Source: Paenibacillus thiaminolyticus (GTDB taxonomy: Bacteria; Bacillota; Bacilli; Paenibacillales; Paenibacillaceae). From it: a stretch of 64,000 nt of DNA. The position numbers were made by a program, and so were the translations under genes. Position 1 is the stretch's first letter, and each line of letters begins with the position of its first letter. Location of the stretch: NCBI RefSeq assembly GCF_007066085.1, contig NZ_CP041405.1, positions 2,976,001 to 3,040,000 on the forward strand, written 5' to 3'. A model generated the notes under the pieces. It was not told the DNA's origin. It worked only from the letters and a program-made list of their open reading frames with translations, and searched no databases. Below, in pieces: positions 38,901 to 47,900 of the stretch.

Positions 38901-41900
38901 AACCGCACGCGGTCCGCCGGATAATCCGGGTCGAGCGGCACATACGCCCCGCCCGCTTTCCAGACGGCCAGCACGGCCACCAGCAAGTCCACCGAACGCT
39001 CGGCGAGAATGCCGACGATCGTCTCCCGGCCGATGCCGCTTGCGCGCAGCGTGGCCGCCAAGCGGTTCGCCCGCTCGTTCAGCTCCGCATACGTAAGCCG
39101 GTCGTTCTCGTACACGACGGCCTCCGCTTCCGGCGTGCGCTCCGCCTGTTCCTCGAACAGCCGGTGGAACGCGGCCGCAGGAGCCGCTTCCGGCTGCGCG
39201 GGGTTGAACGTGCCGAGAATTTGTTCTTTTTCCTCTGCCGTCAACAAGTTCAGCTCGGCGATCTTCGCATCTGGACGGCTTATGATCGTCACGAGCAGCT
39301 GCTCGTAATGCTTCGCCAGCCGTTCAATCGTCTCCCTTTTGTAGATAGCCGTCGCATATTCGAAGCTGTAATCCAAGCCGCCGTTCTCCTCGCCCACATC
39401 CAAGCTGATATCAAACTTTGCGGTATCCAGTGCGCTCGGATAAGGAATCAGGCGAAGCCCTTCCAGCTCAAATTCCTCGTTCTCCGTATTCTGCATCGTA
39501 AACAGCGTGTCGAAGAGCGGATTGCGGCTTAAATCACGGGTGACTTGCACCTTGTCCACCAATTCTTCGAACGGATAGTTTTGATGCTCGAAGGCGTGGA
39601 GGGTCGTTTCTTTGACTTCGTTCAGGTATGACAGGAATGTCTTCTCCGAAGCCGGATAACTGCGGATCGCCAGCGTGTTTAAGAACATCCCGATTAACGG
39701 CTGCACATCTCCATGATTCCTTCCGGCAATCGGCGTACCGACGATCACATCTTCCTGACCTGAATATTTATGCAGAAGGACGTTATATGCCGCAAGCAGC
39801 ACCATAAACAGCGTCGTGCCCGTTTCCGAGGCCAGTTGCCTTAGGCCGTCAGTTTTCGAAGCGTCGAAGAAAAACTCCAGCGTTTGGCCTTCGTAGCTCT
39901 GCACGGCCGGACGCGGATAGTCGGTTGGCATTTCCAGCACCGGAAGCTCGCCTTGGAACATGTTCAGCCAGTACGCCTCCTGACGCTGAAGCCGTTCCTT
40001 CTGCTCCTGCGAATGCTGCCAAACGGTGTAGTCTTTGTACTGAATGCGCAGAGGCTCCAATTGCTCGCCGCCGTACAAGCGGACGAATTCTTCAACAAAG
40101 ATTTCCATGGAGATACCGTCGGAAATAATATGATGCATGTCGTACATTAGAATATGGCGTTCCGGAGCCAGCTCGACAAGGCCTACCCTCAGCAGCGGAG
40201 GCTTCGCCAAGTCAAACGGACGGACAAAACGGCGAACCGTCTCTTCGGCCTCTTGCTCATCTACTCGATAGAACTCCACGGCAAAATTCAAGTCCTGGTA
40301 AACCCGCTGCGATGCTTCGCCATCCACCATTTCGAACCCGGTGCGCAGCATTTCATGCCGCGCCATGAGCTTACGGAACGCTTCTTCGAACCTTGCCCAG
40401 TCCAAAGCCCCCTCCAGCAGCATCGCCTCCGGCATGTTGTAGCTAAGCTCCGCGTCTTCCAGTTGATTCAGGATAAAGAGACGTTTTTGAGCAAAAGATT
40501 GCGGGTACACCTCCCGGTCATCCGCCACCGGAATGGCAACGAATGTCTGCTCATCCAGCCGGGAAATGGCGGCCGCCATGCTCTCGATCGTGGAATGGCG
40601 GAACACGTCGCGCAGCGGCAGATCCACGCTCAGTTCCTTGTGCACCTTGCTGACCAGCGTCGTCGCCCGCAGGGAGTGGCCGCCGATGTCGAAGAAGTTG
40701 TCGTGAACGCCAATCTCCTTCGCAAGCCCCAGCACCTCCTGCCATATCGCCGCCAGCTTCGTTTCCAACTCATTGCGCGGTGCGACGTACTCCGTTCCGC
40801 TTCCCGCTTCTCCTTCCGGCGCTGGCAGCGCCTTCCGGTCAATCTTTCCGTTCGGCGTCAGAGGCAGGCGCTCCAGCTCCACGAAGTACGACGGGATCAT
40901 GTACCCTGGCAGCTCCTGCGCCAGCGCGCCGCGCAGAACGTTCACTGCCAACTCCGCTCCGGTATCCGGCGTGTAATACGCGCATAGCGCCTTCTGCCCG
41001 TTCGCGTCACTTCGAACCAGCACCACCGCTTCGCGCACGCCTTCCACCCGCAGCAGCTGCGACTCGATCTCGCCCGTCTCAATCCGGTAGCCCCGGATTT
41101 TCGCCTGGTTGTCGATCCGGCCGATGAAGTCCACGTTCCCGTCCTCCATCCACCGCGCCAAGTCGCCCGTGCGGTACAGCCGCTCGCCCGCGGCGAACGG
41201 ACTGTCTACGAACTTCTCTTCCGTCAGCTCCGGACGGTTCAAGTACCCGCGCGCCACGCCGGCTCCGCCGATGACCAGCTCGCCCAGCACCCCGACCGGC
41301 ACCGGATTCAAATGCGCGTCCACGATGTAGAATTTCGCATTCAGCCACGCTTTGCCGATCGGCACATGGCCTGTCTGCGGCAGCTTCGCCAGCTCCTCGT
41401 CGTAGAAGCTTGAGTCGATCGCCGCTTCCGTCACGCCGTAAGCGTTGATGATCCGGAACAACGAGCCGAAGCGTTCCTGCAAGGTCCGGTAATCCGCCAC
41501 GCTGCAGCTGTCCGAGCTCGTGATCAACAGCTCCAATCGGCTCATATCCAGTTGCTGCTCGTGCACGTACTCCAGGAACGGCACGATCAGCGACGGCGTC
41601 GATTCGAAGATGGTGACCCGCTCCCGCTCCATCCAGTAGTGCAGACGAGACGGATCGATCCGGTCGTCCTTCGGCACAATCACCATCGTGCCTCCGTTGT
41701 ACAACGTCCGCGCGATATCTCCCACGAACACGTCGAACGAGAAGCTGGCAAGCTGCAGCAGGCGCACCGGGAATTGATCCAACCGGTATTCCCGCCGGTA
41801 GCCCGCCGCCGTGTTCACCAGGCTGCGGTGCTCGATCATCACGCCCTTCGGCTTGCCCGTCGTTCCCGACGTATAGATCACGTACGCCAGATCCTCCGGA

Positions 41901-44900
41901 CGGGCTTCATGGAAGCTGTCGGTGCCGACATGCTGATGGCTCTCATCGCCGTCGTCCACAGCATCCGTCAGCTTGCCGGAGACCATGCCGGAGCCAATCG
42001 GCGCATTCGCCCGCTCCTCGCTGTACGACGCTTCGTCGTCGAGGTAGAGCACCGCTGCCAGCGCCCGCTCCTCTTCGCCAAGCCAGGCTTCGGCACGCTC
42101 TCGCAGCGCCGTTTGCGTCAGCAGTACCTTCGCTCCGCTGTCTTCAAGCATGAACCGCACGCGGTCTGCCGGATAATCCGGGTCGAGCGGCACATACGCC
42201 CCGCCCGCTTTCCAGACGGCCAGCACGGCCACCAGCAAGTCCGCCGAACGCTCGGCGAGAATGCCGACGATCGTCTCCCGGCCGATGCCGCTTGCGCGCA
42301 GCGTGGCCGCCAAGCGGTTCGCCCGCTCGTTCAGCTCCGCATACGTCAGCCGGTCGTTCTCGTACACGACGGCCTCCGCTTCCGGCGTGCGCTCCGCCTG
42401 TTCCTCGAACAGCCGGTGGAACGCGGCCGCAGGAGCCGCTTCCGGCTGCGCCGGGTTAAACGCGCCGAGAATTTGCTCTTTTTCCTCTGCCGTCAACAAG
42501 TTCAGCTCGGCAATCTTCGCATCCGGACGGCTTACGATCGCCGCAAGCAAATGTCCGAAATGAGTCGACAGCCGCCGGATCGTGCTTTCTTTATAAAGAG
42601 CCGTTGCGAATTCAAAGCTGCACTCCAGGCCGCCGTTTTCTTCCGTAACATCCACACTCAGGTCGAACTTGGCCGTGCCGTATTCGCTAGGGTACGGGGA
42701 CAAATTCAGCCCTTCCAGCTCAAACTCTTTATCCTCCAAGTTTTGCAGGGAGAACATCGTGTCAAACAGCGGGTTGCGGCTCAAATCCCGGCTGACCTGC
42801 ACTTTATCGACGAGCTCTTCGAACGGATAATTCTGATGCTCGTAAGCGCCTAAGGTCGTTTCTTTCACTTCTTCGAGATACGACAGGAAGCTCTTCTCCG
42901 AAGCCGGATAATTGCGGAGCGCCAGCGTATTGACGAACATTCCGATCAAAGGCTGCGTGTCTCCGTGCGTTCTGCCCGCAATCGACGTTCCGACGATCAA
43001 ATCGTCCTGACCTGTGTATTTATGCAAAAGCACGGTATATGCCGCAAGCAGCACCATATACAGCGTCGTTCCTCTTTGAGCGGCCAGCTGCTTCAAGCCT
43101 TCGTTCGTTGCCTCGTCCACGAAGGACGTCAGCGTTTGTCCCTCAAAGCTCTGCACGGCAGGACGCGGATAGTCCGTCGGCATTTCCAGAACCGGCAGCT
43201 CGCCCCGGTAACGGTCCAGCCAGTAAGCTTCCTCGCGTTTCAACTGCACTTTTTGCTCGTCCGACTGCTGCCATACCGCATAGTCCTTGTATTGAATGCG
43301 CAAAGGCTCTAACGACTCACCGCCGTACAGACGAACGAGTTCCTCGACTAACACGTCCATCGAAACCCCGTCGGAGACGATATGGTGCATGTCGAACATC
43401 AGCAAATAACGTTCGGCTGCCAGCTCTACGAGCTCCGCCCGCAGCAGCGGAGGCTTCGCCAAGTCGAAAGGCCGGATGAAGGCCTGCACGACTTCAGGCG
43501 CTTCTTCCTCGTTCGCATGGCGGTACTCGACGGCAAAGTCGACGCTCTCGTAAATGCGCTGTACTGCTTCGCCTTGTATGATCTCAAAGCCGGTTCGCAG
43601 CGTTTCGTGCCGTGCGATCAGTCCGCGGAAAGCCTTCTCCAGCTGGCTCTGGTCAATCGTTCCTTCCAGCAACAGCACGCCCGGCATGTTGTAGCTCTGA
43701 TCGGCCCCTTCCAGCTGATTCAGGATAAACAGCCGCTTCTGAGCTGAGGAAAGCGGATAATATGCTCTTGCGCCTGCCAGCGGAATCGACGAGAACGACT
43801 GCTCTCCGATCCGGGAGATGGCGAGAGCCATCTCTTCGATCGTCGAGTAGCGGAATACGTCGCGCAGCGGAAGTTCGACGTTCATTTCCTTCTGAATCTT
43901 GCTGACAAGGTTCGTCGCCCGCAAGGAGTGGCCTCCGAGCTCGAAGAAATTGTCCAGGACTCCAATGCCGGAGTAGCCCAGCACTTCCTCCCAGATCTTC
44001 ACAAGCTGGGACTCCGTCCAGTTACGCGGCGCTACGTATTCGACGCCCGTTTGTATGCCGCCTTGCGGCTCCGGCAGCGCTTTGCGGTCCACTTTGCCGT
44101 TGGTCGTCAGCGGCATGCGCTCCAGCTGCACGAAGTACGACGGGATCATGTATCCCGGCATTCCCTGGGCCAGCGAGGTTCTCATTTCGCTGACCGTCAG
44201 CGTTCGGTCCGCCACAAAGTAGGCGACAAGCGCCTTCTCGCCCCCGCCGTCCTGACGGGCGAGCACCACCGCTTCTTCCACGCCCTCGACGTTCAGCAGC
44301 TGCGTCTCGATTTCGTCCAGCTCGATCCGGTACCCGCGGATTTTGACCTGGTCGTCGATCCGGCCCAGGTATTCGATGTTGCCGTCCGGCAGCCAAGCCG
44401 CCAAGTCGCCCGAGCGGTACAGCTTCTCCCCCTCCGCAAACGGGGAATCGACGAACTTCTCCGCCGTCAGATCCGGACGGTTCAGGTATCCTCTCGCCAG
44501 GCCTTCCCCGGCCACGTACATTTCGCCTGCTACGCCGATCGGCACAGGGCGGCGGTTTTCATCCAGGACGTACACCCTCAGCGTCGGGATCGGCTTGCCG
44601 ATATTGCTCTTCGCCGCCTCCATTTCGACCCGCGTTATTTCCTTATACGTCACGTGAACCGTCGTCTCGGTAATGCCGTACATATTAATCAGCTTCGTCT
44701 CCGGGTACTTCGTCTTGAAGCCCTTGAGCAGCAGCGGACTCAGCGCTTCGCCCCCGAAGATGACATTGCGAATCCGCAGATCGTACGGATGGTCCGCCAA
44801 GGCCTCACGCAGCAGTTGGTAGAAGTACGTTGGCGTCTGATTCAAAATCGTGACCTGTTCGCGGCCCAGCAGCGCCAAGAAATCGGCCGGATTTTTCGCC

Positions 44901-47900
44901 GTGAGCGGCGGTACGATGACCAGCTTGCCTCCGTACAGCAGCGCTCCGTACATTTCCCAGACGGAGAAATCGAAGCAGAACGAGTGGAACAGCGTCCACG
45001 TGTCGGACGGCCCGAAGTCGAACAGGTTCTTGTCGTTGAACAGGAGGCGCACGACGTTCTTATGCTCGATCAGCGTTCCTTTCGGTCTGCCGGTCGTTCC
45101 CGACGTGTAGATGACATAAGCCAGGTTGCCCGGCCCGGAAATCGGCTCCAGGTTCGAAGCGTCCAGCGCATCGGCGGAGTCCGCCCCTCTGTCGCCCCAA
45201 ACGAAATCGTCCAATTCGAGGCGCGTTCCTGCGAAGTCGGTCTTCTCGTGCAGATGCTTTTGAATCAGCAATAACGGCGCGCCCGAATCCTCGATCATGA
45301 AGCGGATGCGCTCCTCCGGGTAGTCGGGATCGACAGGCACGTATGCTCCGCCCGCTTTGAGAATCGCCAGAATGCCGACGACCATATCGAGCGAGCGTTC
45401 GGCCAGAATCGCTACCAGTTGGTCCGCTTCTACTCCCGTCTCCCGCAGCTTCCGTGCAAGGCGGTTGGATCGCTCGTTCAGCTCGCGGTAGGTCAGCTGC
45501 CGCTCGTTCATGACGGCGGCCACGTTGTCCGGGTAAAGCTCCGCCTGCTCTTCGAACAATTGATTGAGCGTCTTCCGGCACGGAAATTCCGTAGTGGTGT
45601 CGTTAAAACGTCCGAGAAGGTCGGCCTTTTCCGCCTCCGTCACAAGTTCCAGCTCACCCACGGTAATTTCCGGGTTATCCGTCACCTGCTCCAGCAGATG
45701 GACGAGATGCCCCTTGAGCCGTTCGATGCTGTCTTTATCGAACACTTCGGCGTTAAAGTCGAACCGAATTTCGATCTCGGCTCCCGGCACCACGGTCACG
45801 TTGAAGTTATAGTTCGTCTGCTCCTCCATCTGAACGTCAGTGATCGTCAGGTCGCCGTGCTGCTGGTCGCCCGCCTGTTCCATCTGCTCGTCCACCGGAT
45901 AGTTCTCGAAAGCGATGATATGGTTGATCAGGTTTTGCTTTTGCACGCTGCGGGCTTGAATTTCATACAGCGGATAGTAATCATAACGCCCGGACTCCAG
46001 CGCCCGCTCTTGGAGCTTCGCCATCAGGTCGGCGAACACGGTGTCCCCTTCGCTCGTGACGCGGACCGGCACCGTATTGATGAACAGCCCGATCATGGAC
46101 TCAATGCCCGGGATTTCCGCCGGTCTTCCGGCCACGACGCTGCCGAATACGGCATCGTTTGTTCCGTTATATTTTTGCAGCATCACGCCCCAAGCGGCTT
46201 GCAGCAGCGTATTGACCGTAACCAGACGCTCTTTCGCCACCCGGTCCATCCGCTCGCTCAAGTCCTTGCCCAGCTCGGCGGTGACGTGATCAGCCGTAAA
46301 TCTGCCGTTCGGCTGCGCTTCCTTTTGCCCCGGGAGTACGGTTTGCCCTTCGTAACCTGCCAGGAACGCCGTCCAATAGCCGGATGCCGCCTGATCGTCC
46401 TGTTTCTCCAACCATTCGATATAAGCGCCATAATCCGATCCCTTATCTCCCGCTGGCTGCTTGCCGGATGCCAAGGCCGAGTACGTCTCAAACAGCTCCT
46501 GCGTCAGTTGCGGCAGGCACCAGCCGTCCATCAAAATATGCTGGAAACTCCACAGCACATGATAGCTCTGCTCTTCGGTGCGCAGGATCGTAACCCGAAC
46601 GAGCGCGTCATGTTCCATGTCGAAGCCGCGAAGCTTGTCATCCTCGGCCTTTTTATCCAAATACGCTTGTTTCTCGTCCGGCTGCAAGTGAAGCAGCTCT
46701 TCATATTCAAAACCGACCGGCTTGTCGCGGTATATGATTTGCAGCAGCTCGCCCGCTGGTCCTTTCACAAAATTCGCCCGCAGCACCAGATGACGTTTCG
46801 CAAGCTCCATCCAGCTCCTCTCGAAAAGCTGGACGTCAAGCGCTCCCCGCATCGTAAACCGCGTCTGCTCGAAGTAAGCGGCCGTTTGCCGGTCAAGCGC
46901 GCTGTGGAACCACATGCCCTTCTGCATCGGCGTAAGCGAGTAAATATTTTCGATTTCCCCGACATGGCCCGAGCGCTGGCCGATTTGCTCCAATTCCGCG
47001 ATGGTCAAGCCTTTAAATTGCACATCGCTCGGCGTCAATTCGGTGTGTTCTTTGCCTGCGCAGTGGGTAATGAGCTCTCGGAGACTTTGCTCAAGCCGCT
47101 GAGCGAAGGCTTCCATCGTTTCCTTGCGATACTGCTTCCGGCTGTAGCTGAGATCGAGCGATAGAGCGCCGTCCAGTACCATGCCGTTGATATCCAGCAC
47201 AAAGCTGCGGGCCTGCCGGTCGCTGGCCGGGTTTCCGCTGGAATAAGAAGATATGCCGATCTCGTCCTGATTGACATCATCGTCGAACTGGCCGAGGTAG
47301 TTAAAATTAATTTCCTGCTCTGCGCCCCAAACAAAGCCATCCTCCGATTTGGAGAGATAGCGGCATACACCGTACCCAAGCCCCTTGTTCGGAATGCGGC
47401 GCAAGCTTTCCTTGACCTGTTTAATCTGATAGGCCAAATCCCGGTTGGTTTCCGGCTCCAGGACGACCGGAAACTTGGTCGTAAACCAGCCGACTGTGCG
47501 CGTGATGTCGATATCCGTTCCGATCGATTCGCGTCCGTGTCCTTCGAGATTGATCCGCACCCGTTCGTGTCCCGTCCACTTGCGAACGGCTATGCCGAGC
47601 GCCGTTACCAAAATATCGTTCATTTCGGTGTTGTAGGCCCGGTGAACCCGCTTCAGCAGCAGCTCCGTTTCTTCAGGAGTCAAACGGACGAACATCGATT
47701 CGCTGTCCTGCTGCGTCGTAACGTCCGCCTCCAGATCCTTCGGCAAGGCCGGAACCGCAATTTGTTCCACGGCCTGCCAATAAGCCCGTTCCTTTGCCAT
47801 CTCCGGGCTTTGCGCGTAAGCGGCCAGCTGCTCGGACCAAGTGCGGTACGCATCCGTTTTCGCCGGGAAACGAATTTCCTCGCTTTTGCCGGCCTGCTCG

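Noticed and set aside
45419..47164. 581-codon plus-strand open frame opposite pmxA, with similar long ones at 22653, 33534 and 43928
   Set aside because: These recur wherever the same A-domain sequence is repeated, with no ribosome-binding site or recognisable family; they are shadow frames.
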